A stretch of 64,000 bases of DNA from Clostridia bacterium (GTDB lineage Bacteria > Bacillota > Clostridia > Lachnospirales > Anaerotignaceae), in contig RZZU01000002.1 of the NCBI GenBank assembly GCA_009929735.1, positions 1 to 64,000 of the forward strand, in the 5' to 3' direction. This document shows, piece after piece, positions 9,544 to 17,197 of the stretch; position 1 is the stretch's first letter; every line of letters begins with the position of its first letter. The notes below the pieces were generated by a model. It did no database searches. It was not told where the DNA came from and worked only from the letters and a program-made list of their open reading frames with translations. The position numbers and the translations under genes were made by a program.

Positions 9544-10701
9544 TCATTGGAACAGTTCGCCATTAAAGGCTTTCTGTAGGGTTGCTTGGTACGTTTCTTT
9601 AAGGTAGCTTAAACTGCGTTTTAATAGTTTTTTTTGCCCTTCAATGAGTTCTACCTTCTCAGAATATTCTTTTTGCAATTCAGTTGGCGGAAATATGAAT
9701 GACATAGCGGATAGCTTACCTTTGTTTACTATGCCTTTTAAACTCATATTCACATCACCTTGAATATAGGATTTTGTCAAACGGAAAAGGAAATACAAAA
9801 AGTTAGTTTCAATACCATCACGAGGTACAATTGCATTAATTTGCTGATTAAAGGCAACTCTTCTGTCAGCAATTGCAACATTACCAATACAAGAAAGGCT
9901 GCCTGCAATGCAAGTCATTAATATCGAACCTTTATCTACAAAACGACCACGAGCAGCGCCTTCTTCGGATAAGTATTCTACCGCCGTCGTTAGATATGTT
10001 CCGTTTGTGTTTATATTATCTGATTTTATCCACTCTAAAAAATCCCCATAATAATTTGGATTCGCCCTCGGCGGAGTATTTCCAGTAACGATATCGCACT
10101 TAGAACCTAAAGCACATTTTTCCCAACCATGTGGGTTTATCAGAGGGTCTCCAAACATTTCAACAAAAGAGTCGATTTCCAATTTGTCTAAAATCGCCAA
10201 CTGCTCATATCTTTTGCGAATTGCGGACGCCGCAAGAGAAAGTGTATACCCAATTTGCCGCTGAGAATCCAAACTTAATTTAGGTACATCAATTTTTGCG
10301 AAACCAGTATTAGTGAGTGCCTTCTGCGTAGCACCTGTGCAATACTTGTCTTTTTGCACGTTGAAGGCATCTGACAAAAGATATTGAACTATAAAGTCGC
10401 TGTCGACATCAGAATGCGGGCGAATCGCATAAAATCCCGTAGAAACAATAAAGTTTTGTTCTTTACTCGTAATTCTCAAAACTTTAATTGTGCTCTTCAT
10501 TTTTGCGAAAATTATATCACCGACAGATACGTTGACATTCGCTCTGGATGGACGATTATCATAGGTCACTTCCACCAATTCTGATTCATCAATGATGTCA
10601 CCCTTTAATGTGCCTGTACTCAAATAAAACCGTTTCCCTGAAAACGGTGATACTGCTCCACCAACTATGTCAACACAATTACTTAATTTCATAGAGGTCA
10701 T
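9544..10701 (-). CDS. hsdS: Type I restriction-modification specificity subunit
   Basis: This 385-aa protein has the two-TRD layout of HsdS. TRD1 covers about residues 1-150, followed by a conserved helix (SQRQIGYTLSLAASAIRKRYEQL); TRD2 runs from about 185 (GWEKCALGSKCDIVTGNTPP) to 340 and ends in a second helical spacer (QKEYSEKVELIEGQKKLLKRSL) and FNGELF. The two TRDs recognise the halves of a bipartite DNA site, which cannot be read from sequence. Its ATG overlaps the hsdM stop (ATGA), so translation is coupled. The repeated helices are typical points of recombination between hsdS alleles. Confidence 0.93.
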   Translation of the reverse strand: MTSMKLSNCVDIVGGAVSPFSGKRFYLSTGTLKGDIIDESELVEVTYDNRPSRANVNVSVGDIIFAKMKSTIKVLRITSKEQNFIVSTGFYAIRPHSDVDSDFIVQYLLSDAFNVQKDKYCTGATQKALTNTGFAKIDVPKLSLDSQRQIGYTLSLAASAIRKRYEQLAILDKLEIDSFVEMFGDPLINPHGWEKCALGSKCDIVTGNTPPRANPNYYGDFLEWIKSDNINTNGTYLTTAVEYLSEEGAARGRFVDKGSILMTCIAGSLSCIGNVAIADRRVAFNQQINAIVPRDGIETNFLYFLFRLTKSYIQGDVNMSLKGIVNKGKLSAMSFIFPPTELQKEYSEKVELIEGQKKLLKRSLSYLKETYQATLQKAFNGELFQ

Positions 10702-12230
10702 TCAAACATCGCCTCCAGTTCATCAATTTTTTCGAGTATTTCCTCCTCCAATTCCCTGAAACGAACGAGACTAACGCTGGGGTGGTCATACGTTACTTCC
10801 CTATGCTCGGATTCGCTATATAAGTTGAATCGTAATTCATATCTATTCTCTGCAATTTCGGCAACTGGAACAAGGAACGATTGGTCTTTTCTTGTTCGCA
10901 ACATCTCACTTTCGGGATTTGATTTAAGCCCTTTATAACGGATTATAATATCATCGATATCCCCATCGTTTCCTGACTCGGTACGTTTATCATCAAGACT
11001 TCGGCCATCCGTATGCATATCATAGAACCATACATTATCTGTGCCACCGGTTCCGGTTTTTGTAAAAATTAGAACCGCTGTAGAAACTCCTGCATAGGGC
11101 CTAAACACACCCGATGGCATAGAAATAACTGCGTGAACCTTGTTTTTCTCAAGTAATTCTTTTCGCAGGTCAATGTGCGCTTTTGTTGTCCCTGTAAGAA
11201 CGCCATCGGGGACTATGCATGCGCAACGACCTCCAGCATCTAACATACGCAAGAATAGTGACACAAACAGTAATTCGGTTTTTTTAGTATCGGCAACTGA
11301 GATAAGTGACGGCGCAACCGAATCGTGGTCAAGCGAACCCTTAAACGGTGGATTTGCTAATACAACAGTATACTTGTCCTCGTCTGTATTGTTCTTGGAA
11401 AGCGAATCATTAAACTTAATATTAGCATTATCCATGCCGTGTAAAATGGTGTTCATTGCCGTAATTCGGAGCATGGTTTGGTCGGTGTCATAGCCTGTAA
11501 ACATTTTGTTTTGATAATGTTCACGGGCTTTTATATTTGTTCGCAGTTCGTACTCGTTGTTCTCACGGACGTGATGCCCGGCGATGACCAGGAACCCACC
11601 TGTTCCACACGCTGGATCCACTATTGTGTCTGTAAGCTGCGGATCAACCATTCGCACCATCATTTGGATGATGTGGCGTGGCGTTCTAAATTGCCCAATA
11701 CGGCCAGCGGTCTGCAGCTTGGATATCATATACTCATAGATATCGCCCTTCATATCCCTGTCCTGTAATGGTAGCTCTTTGATTGCTGTCACAACTTTTT
11801 GCGTAATAAGCGCATTTGGTAGCAGGAAATTTGCGTCCTTCATGTACTTGGAATAAGCGCTTTTTTTGTTGATTTTTAGACCTTCTATTGCATGACGTGT
11901 ACCATCAGGCATACGAATCGACGTGTTGTTTCCTTTTATAAAAGGAAACACTCTATCCCGCAATCGATCAAATATTTCCTCTGCCTTCAAGTCGCAAAAT
12001 TTGCTCCAGCGCAAGGTCTGTCCAACTTCATCCTGCGGAAATAAACGTTCAGTGGGTTCTCCACCGACCATGGCATCCTTCTTTTCATTTGCTGTTTCAA
12101 TATCATCCAATGAGCGGATAAAGAACAGATATGTTAGCTGTTCAATTACCACCAATGGGTTTGCGATACCGTATGAATACATATCATCCCAGATCTTATC
12201 GATCTGGTTTTTTAGTTCTCCCACGATCAT
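10698..12230 (-). CDS. hsdM: Type I restriction-modification N6-adenine methyltransferase
   Basis: The protein is 510 aa from the chosen start. It has an N-terminal HsdM helical domain (MIVGELKNQIDKIWDDMYS), the SAM-binding motif I DPACGTGG at 205-212 and the catalytic motif NPPF at 293-296. It methylates adenine in the half-sites recognised by HsdS. The frame is open for 46 more codons upstream, but the ATG at 12230 sits behind GGAGG and gives the family's usual N-terminus, whereas the upstream ATG would overlap the ImmA gene. It is followed by hsdS with a four-base overlap. Confidence 0.94.
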   Translation of the reverse strand: MIVGELKNQIDKIWDDMYSYGIANPLVVIEQLTYLFFIRSLDDIETANEKKDAMVGGEPTERLFPQDEVGQTLRWSKFCDLKAEEIFDRLRDRVFPFIKGNNTSIRMPDGTRHAIEGLKINKKSAYSKYMKDANFLLPNALITQKVVTAIKELPLQDRDMKGDIYEYMISKLQTAGRIGQFRTPRHIIQMMVRMVDPQLTDTIVDPACGTGGFLVIAGHHVRENNEYELRTNIKAREHYQNKMFTGYDTDQTMLRITAMNTILHGMDNANIKFNDSLSKNNTDEDKYTVVLANPPFKGSLDHDSVAPSLISVADTKKTELLFVSLFLRMLDAGGRCACIVPDGVLTGTTKAHIDLRKELLEKNKVHAVISMPSGVFRPYAGVSTAVLIFTKTGTGGTDNVWFYDMHTDGRSLDDKRTESGNDGDIDDIIIRYKGLKSNPESEMLRTRKDQSFLVPVAEIAENRYELRFNLYSESEHREVTYDHPSVSLVRFRELEEEILEKIDELEAMFE

Positions 12231-12258
12231 CACCTCAACCTCCAATTCTTTCTTTAAG

Positions 12259-13218
12259 TTAAATTTCACATTCTTCAAAGCAGAAACCCTGCCTTGTACG
12301 GTAAACTCTGTGCCCGCAGAGTTCGCAAAATGCCGCTTCTCTATCATTGACATGGTCACAGGGCACATGCGCTGCAGGAAGTCCTTTTTTCAACGCATTG
12401 CCACAGGCTATGCAGAAATTCGAATGCGCTTTTATACCGCGAGTGTTTCCGCAATGAGGACAAGTGCCAGGCTTCCGTAAAAACGGAGGCAACGGTTTAG
12501 GCAGCTTCTGCTGGGCAGGATTCTGGCTTATAAACCGCCCAAGTTCGAATTCATCCCTATCCCTACAAACCGCTATTTCTTTCATGTATTCTCCAAAATT
12601 ATGTAAAGTGAATACAGCGTTCGCTGGTTCAAAGGAGTAATCCTCCGTCGCTTTTTTATATCGGCTAAGAGCCGCATCATCGGAAATGCCGCAAATCATT
12701 GCAATATCCCGTTCGTCCACAATATCTAAGTGCCGCATAATCCATTTTGAAGCCAGCACCTCTCCGGCAAAGATATCTGCCTCAAACTCTAATTGGTTAT
12801 AGATGGAGTCATCAAGATTATCCGCTGTAATGCTCGTGACCTTGTAATTCTTAAGATGCCCAAGGTAAATATGACCAATCTCATGAGTTGCTGTCCAGAG
12901 CATTCTTGTTTGCGGAATCTCATCTCCAGCATTCAGAATAATGTCGTATTGGTCACGAGCAACATCATAAATGGCAAGTCCATCTTTGCTGCGCATCACA
13001 TGATCGCATATATATGCCGAACTTTTCCCAATTTCAGAAGCAAGCTGATGTACATATTTCAGCCTCCAGTTCTGCTGCGACCTTATGATGTCTATGGGAC
13101 TCACGGGGAGCCAGCGAATCCCGAAATCGTATAGAAATTTATGAGCCGCATAAAAAACCCTTAATGCGGCTTCAGATTCATTTCTGAAACTCATCTGGAT
13201 AGAGTGATTCCATGACAT
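12259..13218 (-). CDS. ImmA/IrrE-family metallopeptidase with C-terminal zinc ribbons
   Basis: This 319-aa protein contains the zinc-protease motif HEIGH at 112-116 and a downstream EFEAD (Glu144 region) that supplies the third zinc ligand, as in ImmA/IrrE proteases. The C-terminus (about 250-310) carries two CxxC pairs forming a double-zinc-ribbon-like tail (CPHCGN...CIACGN and CDHVNDRE...CELCGH). In ICEBs1 and many prophages ImmA cleaves the neighbouring XRE repressor to trigger induction. Here the gene overlaps the 3' end of the XRE gene by 41 bases. No strong ribosome binding site is seen, so coupled translation is likely; an internal ATG at 13194 is an alternative start. Confidence 0.88.
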   Translation of the reverse strand: MSWNHSIQMSFRNESEAALRVFYAAHKFLYDFGIRWLPVSPIDIIRSQQNWRLKYVHQLASEIGKSSAYICDHVMRSKDGLAIYDVARDQYDIILNAGDEIPQTRMLWTATHEIGHIYLGHLKNYKVTSITADNLDDSIYNQLEFEADIFAGEVLASKWIMRHLDIVDERDIAMICGISDDAALSRYKKATEDYSFEPANAVFTLHNFGEYMKEIAVCRDRDEFELGRFISQNPAQQKLPKPLPPFLRKPGTCPHCGNTRGIKAHSNFCIACGNALKKGLPAAHVPCDHVNDREAAFCELCGHRVYRTRQGFCFEECEI

Positions 13219-13678
13219 TTCTTAATTTTTCAAGGTCTTCGTTCGTAAGTTCAGCCCCCGCTTTTACTATCGCACGAAGATGTTCATTCTCAATGAACTC
13301 TGCAAGTTTTGTCGTGTTGTTGGAATCGCGGAACGCTTCTTGTGCCATTGCCAGAGCCTTTTCATCAATTGCAAGCCCACCATCAGCTGTTCTTGCCACG
13401 GCACGAAGATCTGAATCACTGATTTCAGTATTTTCGGCGCGCCATTTATTTATAGCAGCTTCGAGCTGCTCTCTTTTTTGTATGTCAAGCAATGCTGCAA
13501 GTGGTGTTTTAAGTGCTGCAGCAATTTTTACAAGAATATCAACTTGAGGTTCACGCGCTCCGCTCTCTATATAGTCTAAATATGATTTTGAAATCCCTAC
13601 ATCCTTGCTCAGTTTGAGCGCTGATAACTTCGCTTCTTTTCTTAATGTTTTTATGTGATGACCCAGTGCGATGCCCAT
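13178..13678 (-). CDS. XRE-family repressor (ImmR-like)
   Basis: The product is 166 aa from the ATG at 13678, which has GAGGGGG seven bases upstream; a farther in-frame start would add 20 unlikely residues. The N-terminus is a Cro/CI helix-turn-helix (HIKTLRKEAKLSALKLSKDV, then GISKSYLDYIESGAREPQ). The rest is helical with no known enzymatic motif. It is paired with an ImmA-type protease, the classic arrangement of an induction switch. Three near-identical 16-19-bp sites in its upstream region are the obvious binding sites (see 13701-13838), which suggests autoregulation together with repression of the rightward early promoter. Confidence 0.9.
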   Translation of the reverse strand: MGIALGHHIKTLRKEAKLSALKLSKDVGISKSYLDYIESGAREPQVDILVKIAAALKTPLAALLDIQKREQLEAAINKWRAENTEISDSDLRAVARTADGGLAIDEKALAMAQEAFRDSNNTTKLAEFIENEHLRAIVKAGAELTNEDLEKLRNVMESLYPDEFQK

Positions 13679-13700
13679 ACTGCACCCCCTCTTAAAAATA

Positions 13701-13716
13701 TGACCACTAATTATGG
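13701..13716. promoter_or_regulatory. Putative repressor operator O3
   Basis: The sequence TGACCACTAATTATGG matches the operators inside the two flanking promoters (TGCCCACTATTTGTGG at 13732-13747 and, on the minus strand, TGACCACTTATTGTGG at 13832-13817). It lies between the leftward promoter and the XRE ribosome binding site, so occupancy could act as a roadblock on repressor transcription. The call rests on sequence repetition only. Confidence 0.6.
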
Positions 13717-13724
13717 ATATGCTG

Positions 13725-13753
13725 TTGACAATGCCCACTATTTGTGGTAATAT
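13725..13753 (+). promoter_or_regulatory. Rightward early promoter with operator in its spacer
   Basis: A consensus sigma-A promoter: TTGACA at 13725-13730, a 17-bp spacer, and TAATAT at 13748-13753. The spacer contains the operator TGCCCACTATTTGTGG. It points toward the Com-like gene at 13877 and the phage early region. XRE binding in the spacer would block RNA polymerase. Confidence 0.8.
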
Positions 13754-13809
13754 ATATCCATAGTCTTTGAGAACGTAGGTTTTAATCCTTAAATCTCAAG
13801 CACACGATT

Positions 13810-13838
13810 ATAATACCACAATAAGTGGTCATTGTCAA
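13810..13838 (-). promoter_or_regulatory. Leftward lysogeny promoter with operator in its spacer
   Basis: Read on the minus strand this is TTGACA (13838-13833), a 17-bp spacer, and TATTAT (13815-13810). The spacer holds the operator TGACCACTTATTGTGG in the same position as in the rightward promoter. It would drive the XRE, ImmA, hsdMSR and Argonaute genes. Because it starts downstream of the rightward promoter, the two promoters face each other about 60 bp apart. Confidence 0.8.
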
Positions 13839-13876
13839 GTGGATTACAACAAATATTTGCTAATGAGGAGGAAAAC

Positions 13877-14086
13877 ATGAGACAAGCTTCCATCGTAACC
13901 GATTCGAGAAATTATAGGAAAGAGGTAGTGTCTATGAAAAAGATGAAGTGTTCAAACTGCGGGCGGCGGGCCTTTGATATATCCAAGCTACCAACAGAAA
14001 AGCTTGAAGTCAAACTTAAATGTCCACAGTGCGGAAAATTCGTCCTTGTTCCATGTACGTCAGAATCTGAAATTAGAGCTCCATAA
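13877..14086 (+). CDS. Small Com-like zinc-ribbon protein
   Basis: This 69-aa protein begins at an ATG behind GAGGAGG (six bases), better placed than the farther upstream in-frame start. The core is a zinc ribbon: CSNCGRRAFDIS, a 16-residue linker, then CPQCGKFVLVPC. The spacing resembles phage Mu Com, a zinc-finger activator of mom translation, and many small phage zinc ribbons are named Com-like on this basis; actual function is unknown. It is the first gene after the rightward early promoter, so it may be the gene controlled most directly by the XRE switch. Confidence 0.7.
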   Translation: MRQASIVTDSRNYRKEVVSMKKMKCSNCGRRAFDISKLPTEKLEVKLKCPQCGKFVLVPCTSESEIRAP

Positions 14087-14205
14087 CAACGCTGCTCTAC
14101 TGTGAAGCAAGGATGAGTTACATATTTAACACAAAACCACTATCTAAGCAAAAGTAAACAGTAATAAGTCAACCATACCGAGCAACGGAGCCGAGTGTGA
14201 GCTAC

Positions 14206-14257
14206 CAAATGGCCGGATGATTTACGAAACGCAAATTCGTAATCATCCGGCCATTTG
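14206..14257. repeat. Large inverted repeat
   Basis: CAAATGGCCGGATGATT (14206-14222) is followed by a near-perfect reverse complement ending at 14257, with TACGAA/TTCGTA continuing the stem: about 22 bp with one bulge around a short loop. It lies in the 247-base gap between the Com-like gene and the sigma-like gene. No T-run follows immediately, so it is not a standard terminator; it may be a processing or attenuation hairpin. Confidence 0.75.
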
Positions 14258-14294
14258 TGTTTTGTAAACATTCGGCTTTTCACATTGTTCACGC

Positions 14295-14329
14295 TTGACT
14301 CCTGAAATTTTGAAAGATAAAGGAGTCAA
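14295..14329 (+). promoter_or_regulatory. Hairpin that covers the ribosome binding site of the sigma-like gene
   Basis: TTGACTCCT (14295-14303) pairs perfectly with AGGAGTCAA (14321-14329), and the second arm contains the AGGAG ribosome binding site of the gene starting at 14334. The 17-base loop has no evident inner stem. The architecture resembles the leaders at 14884, 19183 and 51411, but the sequence differs. Confidence 0.55.
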
Positions 14330-14333
14330 TCTC

Positions 14334-14825
14334 ATGACAAACAAACAGTATTTTATTCGACTGAACGGCGAACTCATCCCCGTGACCGAGGAGGTCTACA
14401 AAGAGTACTACCGCCCAATTTGGAGAACCCACTACCACGCAAGCAAGAACGGACAGTGCGGCTGCACAGACTGGAAACGGTGTGAAGGCGACTGCGGCCT
14501 CTGCCGTTATCGTGCCGCAGGTAACACCTTGTCGCTTGATGCGGAATATGAAGGCGAGGAAGGTTCAAAGCTGACCTTGCTTGACACCCTTGAGGACACG
14601 GCGGCGAATCCCGAGGAAATTATCGCAGACAAACTTATGCTTCAAGAACTTTTCAAAGTGCTGGACGAGCTTGACCCCGACAGCCGCCGCATCTGCGAGC
14701 TTATTCGTCAAGGCAAGACCGAACGTGAAATCGCTGACGAGTTTGGTGTAAGGCAGTCCACATTTAACTATCGGAAAAAGAAGCTTATGGAAAAGCTTTG
14801 TGAGCGCTTAAAAGACTTCGAATAA
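14334..14825 (+). CDS. Sigma-factor-like (region 4) phage protein
   Basis: This 163-aa protein has an N-terminal basic and cysteine-bearing segment (CGCTDWKRCEGDCGLCRYR) and a C-terminal sigma region 4-type helix-turn-helix (EREIADEFGVRQSTFNYRKK, then KLMEKL). Proteins of this layout are common at the head of Clostridia prophage early regions and are annotated as sigma-70-like; they lack region 2 for -10 recognition, so a regulatory rather than full sigma role is likely. The ATG at 14334 follows AGGAG by eight bases. It is followed by a strong terminator at 14834. Confidence 0.75.
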   Translation: MTNKQYFIRLNGELIPVTEEVYKEYYRPIWRTHYHASKNGQCGCTDWKRCEGDCGLCRYRAAGNTLSLDAEYEGEEGSKLTLLDTLEDTAANPEEIIADKLMLQELFKVLDELDPDSRRICELIRQGKTEREIADEFGVRQSTFNYRKKKLMEKLCERLKDFE

Positions 14826-14833
14826 TCATCAAG

Positions 14834-14879
14834 TTTACCCTTCGGTCGTCACTCGGCGGCCGGAGGGTAAATATTTTTT
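14834..14879 (+). terminator. Rho-independent terminator after the sigma-like gene
   Basis: TTTACCCT pairs with AGGGTAAA around a GC-rich inner stem (CGG/CCG) and is followed by TATTTTTT. It closes the transcript of the sigma-like gene nine bases after its stop. Confidence 0.8.
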
Positions 14880-14883
14880 CTGA

Positions 14884-14964
14884 TTTTTTCGTTCAAACAC
14901 ATCGCTTCCCTCCAGTGGTGATTGAGGGAGAAAACAATACGCCCTCAGTCTGGAGGTAACCAAG
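14884..14964 (+). promoter_or_regulatory. Structured leader R1 (hides the ribosome binding site of the 14965 gene)
   Basis: The element starts with TTTTTTCGTTCAAACAC. CCTCCAG (14909-14915) pairs with CTGGAGG (14950-14956), which is the ribosome binding site. Inside lies a second stem, TGAGGG (14923-14928) with CCCTCA (14942-14947). The same arrangement recurs at 19183 and 51411 with different loop sequences but conserved pairing. Confidence 0.7.
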
Positions 14965-15168
14965 ATGAATCAGACCATTCAAATCGATGACACCCGTGAT
15001 CGTGTGTCGGATGAGGAGCTAATCGGTGTCCTCACCGCAATCAGCGTGGTGTCAAAGCGTCTGGCAAGAAAGCTCTCAATACTTGCCGGGCAAAGCCAGT
15101 CAAAGGAAGGAGAAAAAGCAAATGAGCAAAATGAGCGAATTGGCCGCAGAAATTGCGGACCTGCGTAA
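14965..15168 (+). CDS. Small phage protein, function unknown
   Basis: This 67-aa protein (MNQTIQIDDTRDRVSDEELI...) has a central helical stretch (LIGVLTAISVVSKRLARKLSIL) and a charged tail. I do not recognise a family with a known function. Its GGAGG ribosome binding site is inside the R1 stem, so translation is probably controlled by that leader. It overlaps the next gene by 47 bases in another frame and opens the early operon running to the DNA polymerase. Confidence 0.65.
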   Translation: MNQTIQIDDTRDRVSDEELIGVLTAISVVSKRLARKLSILAGQSQSKEGEKANEQNERIGRRNCGPA

Positions 15169-15424
15169 ATGTGCGGAAACCATCATCGGCATCGCCGATT
15201 CTTTCACCCAAATGTTCAGTGGCGATGACAAGCCAACGGATGCTCCTGCACCGGAACCCGTGCTTACCCTGGAAGCGGTCAGAGCGGTCTTGGCGGATAA
15301 ATCCCGCAACGGACATACTGTTGAAATTCGCTCTCTGCTCCAAAAGTATGGCGCTACGAAGCTGTCGGAAATCGACCCCGACAACTACAAAGCCCTGCTT
15401 GCAGAGGCGGAGGTGCTGGCATGA
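15122..15424 (+). CDS. Small phage early protein
   Basis: This 100-aa protein starts at the ATG at 15122 behind AAGGAAGGAG rather than at an upstream in-frame start inside the previous gene. It is helical at the N-terminus (MSKMSELAAEIADLRKCAET), has a Pro/Ala-rich linker near residue 50 and a C-terminal helical segment (EAVRAVLADKSRNGHTVEIR). Homologues of this shape sit next to DUF2800 genes in Clostridia prophages; function is not established. It overlaps the DUF2800 start by four bases (ATGA). Confidence 0.75.
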   Translation: MSKMSELAAEIADLRKCAETIIGIADSFTQMFSGDDKPTDAPAPEPVLTLEAVRAVLADKSRNGHTVEIRSLLQKYGATKLSEIDPDNYKALLAEAEVLA

Positions 15425-16554
15425 GTAGGCACGCACTTTTATCCGCTTCCTCTTCTCACCGTTGGCTAAATTGTCCGCCGTCCGCTCGGCTCTGCGAGAG
15501 TTATGAGGATAAGGGCAGTGATTATGCCGCAGAAGGCACAGATGCTCATAGCCTTTGCGAGTTCAAGTTGAAAACAGCACTCGGCATGGAAGCACAAGAC
15601 CCCACGGAAAACCTGAGCTATTACAGCGAGGAGATGGAAGATTGCGCGAACGATTATGCCGCCTATGTACTGGAACTGGTGGAGGTAGCAAAGAAAAGTA
15701 GCTCCGACCCCGTCATCCTCATCGAGCAGCGCCTTGATTATTCCCGCTTTGTCGAGAGCGGCTTCGGCACCGGTGACTGCGTAATCGTCGCTGATGGAAC
15801 GCTCACCATCGTGGACTATAAGCACGGACGTGGGATTTTGGTTGAGGCGGATAACAATCCGCAGATGATGCTCTACGCTCTTGGCGCACTGGAAATTTTC
15901 GATGGTATCTACGACATCGAGACAGTGTGCATGACCATTTATCAGCCGCGCCGTTCCAGTATCAGCACCTTCACGCTGTCAAAGGACGATCTGTATAAAT
16001 GGGCGGAAGATACGCTGAAACCCGCCGCCGAACTCGCCTATGCCGGGAACGGCAATTACCAATGCGGTGAATGGTGCCAATTTTGCAAAGCGAAGCACGA
16101 CTGCCGCAAACGTGCGGAATACAATCTGGAACTCGCGAAATTTGACTTCCGGCTTCCTCCGCTGCTTACAGACGAGGACGTTGAAGAAATCCTCGGTCGC
16201 ATCGATGGATTGGTCTCCTGGGCAAACGACATCAAGGAGTACGCTCTGCAGGCAGCGGTCGGCGGCAAGGAATGGCATGGCTGGAAGCTTGTCGAAGGCC
16301 GGTCCAACCGCAGATACACAGATGAAACGGTTGTGGCTGAAGCCGTTGCGGCGGCAGGCTTTGACCCCTATGAGAGCAAGGTTATGGGCGTTACCGCCAT
16401 GACCTCTCTGCTTGGCAAAAAACGCTTCGAGGAAGTCATCGGCGGTTACATCGAAAAGCCGCAAGGTAAACCAACGCTCGTTCCGGAGAGCGATAAAAGA
16501 CCGGCAATTAATACTGCAAAACAAGATTTTAATGAGTTTAAGGAGGACAAATAA
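15421..16554 (+). CDS. DUF2800 protein, PD-(D/E)xK nuclease-like
   Basis: The 377-aa protein matches DUF2800, a RecB/Cas4-like nuclease-fold family of phages. It begins with LSASSSHRWLNCPPSARL, has the family's EGTDAHSLCE motif, a core with FGTGDCVIVADGTLTIVDYK followed by H-G-R-G, in which Asp and Asp/Lys fit the nuclease motif, and a C-terminal cysteine cluster (CGEWCQFCKAKHDC), as in Cas4-like iron-sulfur nucleases. It probably acts in phage recombination or replication with the DUF2815 partner downstream. Start and stop overlap or abut neighbours, so this is an operon. Confidence 0.88.
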   Translation: MSRHALLSASSSHRWLNCPPSARLCESYEDKGSDYAAEGTDAHSLCEFKLKTALGMEAQDPTENLSYYSEEMEDCANDYAAYVLELVEVAKKSSSDPVILIEQRLDYSRFVESGFGTGDCVIVADGTLTIVDYKHGRGILVEADNNPQMMLYALGALEIFDGIYDIETVCMTIYQPRRSSISTFTLSKDDLYKWAEDTLKPAAELAYAGNGNYQCGEWCQFCKAKHDCRKRAEYNLELAKFDFRLPPLLTDEDVEEILGRIDGLVSWANDIKEYALQAAVGGKEWHGWKLVEGRSNRRYTDETVVAEAVAAAGFDPYESKVMGVTAMTSLLGKKRFEEVIGGYIEKPQGKPTLVPESDKRPAINTAKQDFNEFKEDK

Positions 16555-16555
16555 T

Positions 16556-17128
16556 ATGTCTACTAATGTAAAAACAAGCAATCCTATGAAGGTTATCACA
16601 GGCACCGACACTCGCTGGAGTTATGCGAATGTCTGGGAAGCCAAGAGCATCAACGGCGGCACGCCGAAGTTTTCGGTCAGTCTCATCATTCCTAAAACCG
16701 ATGCCCGGACCGTGCAGAAAATCAAAACAGCCATCGAAGCCGCATACCACGAGGGTGAAGCCAAGCTGAAGGGCAATGGCAAGTCTGTGCCACCTCTCGC
16801 CGCCATCAAAACTCCGCTCCGCGATGGAGATACCGAACGCCCGGATGACCCCGCTTACAAAAACGCCTACTTCATCAACGCGAACTCCGCTACCGCTCCC
16901 GGTATCGTTGATGCCGACTGTAATGTGATCCTCACCCGCTCCGAGGTGTACTCCGGCGTGTACGGCAGAGCCAGTATTTCCTTCTATGCCTTCAACTCAA
17001 ACGGCAACAAGGGCATTGCCTGTGGACTGAACAATCTTCAGAAAATCCGCGACGGTGAACCGCTCGGCGGCAGAGCCAGTGCTGAGTCTGATTTCACAAC
17101 CGACGAGGACGAGGATTTCCTCGCCTAA
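16556..17128 (+). CDS. DUF2815 protein (probable ssDNA-binding protein)
   Basis: This 190-aa protein matches DUF2815, a family that regularly follows DUF2800 and precedes DNA polymerase in phages and is predicted to be an OB-fold single-strand DNA-binding protein like T7 gp2.5. The sequence shows the alternating strands expected (RWSYANVWEAKSINGGTPKF, VYGRASISFYAFNSNGNKGI) and the acidic C-terminal tail (TTDEDEDFLA) typical of SSBs that recruit partners. The ATG at 16556 follows AAGGAGG by eight bases; the longer in-frame extension overlaps the DUF2800 gene and was discarded. Confidence 0.85.
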   Translation: MSTNVKTSNPMKVITGTDTRWSYANVWEAKSINGGTPKFSVSLIIPKTDARTVQKIKTAIEAAYHEGEAKLKGNGKSVPPLAAIKTPLRDGDTERPDDPAYKNAYFINANSATAPGIVDADCNVILTRSEVYSGVYGRASISFYAFNSNGNKGIACGLNNLQKIRDGEPLGGRASAESDFTTDEDEDFLA

Positions 17129-17197
17129 GCACAGATACCCAAAGGGTGGCGGAGCAATCTGCCACCCTATATGGGTTTATGAAAGGACGGTTGATTT

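Noticed and set aside
12231..12368. Longer N-terminus for HsdM
   Set aside because: The extra 46 codons overlap the ImmA gene and lack the family start; GGAGG sits correctly before 12230.
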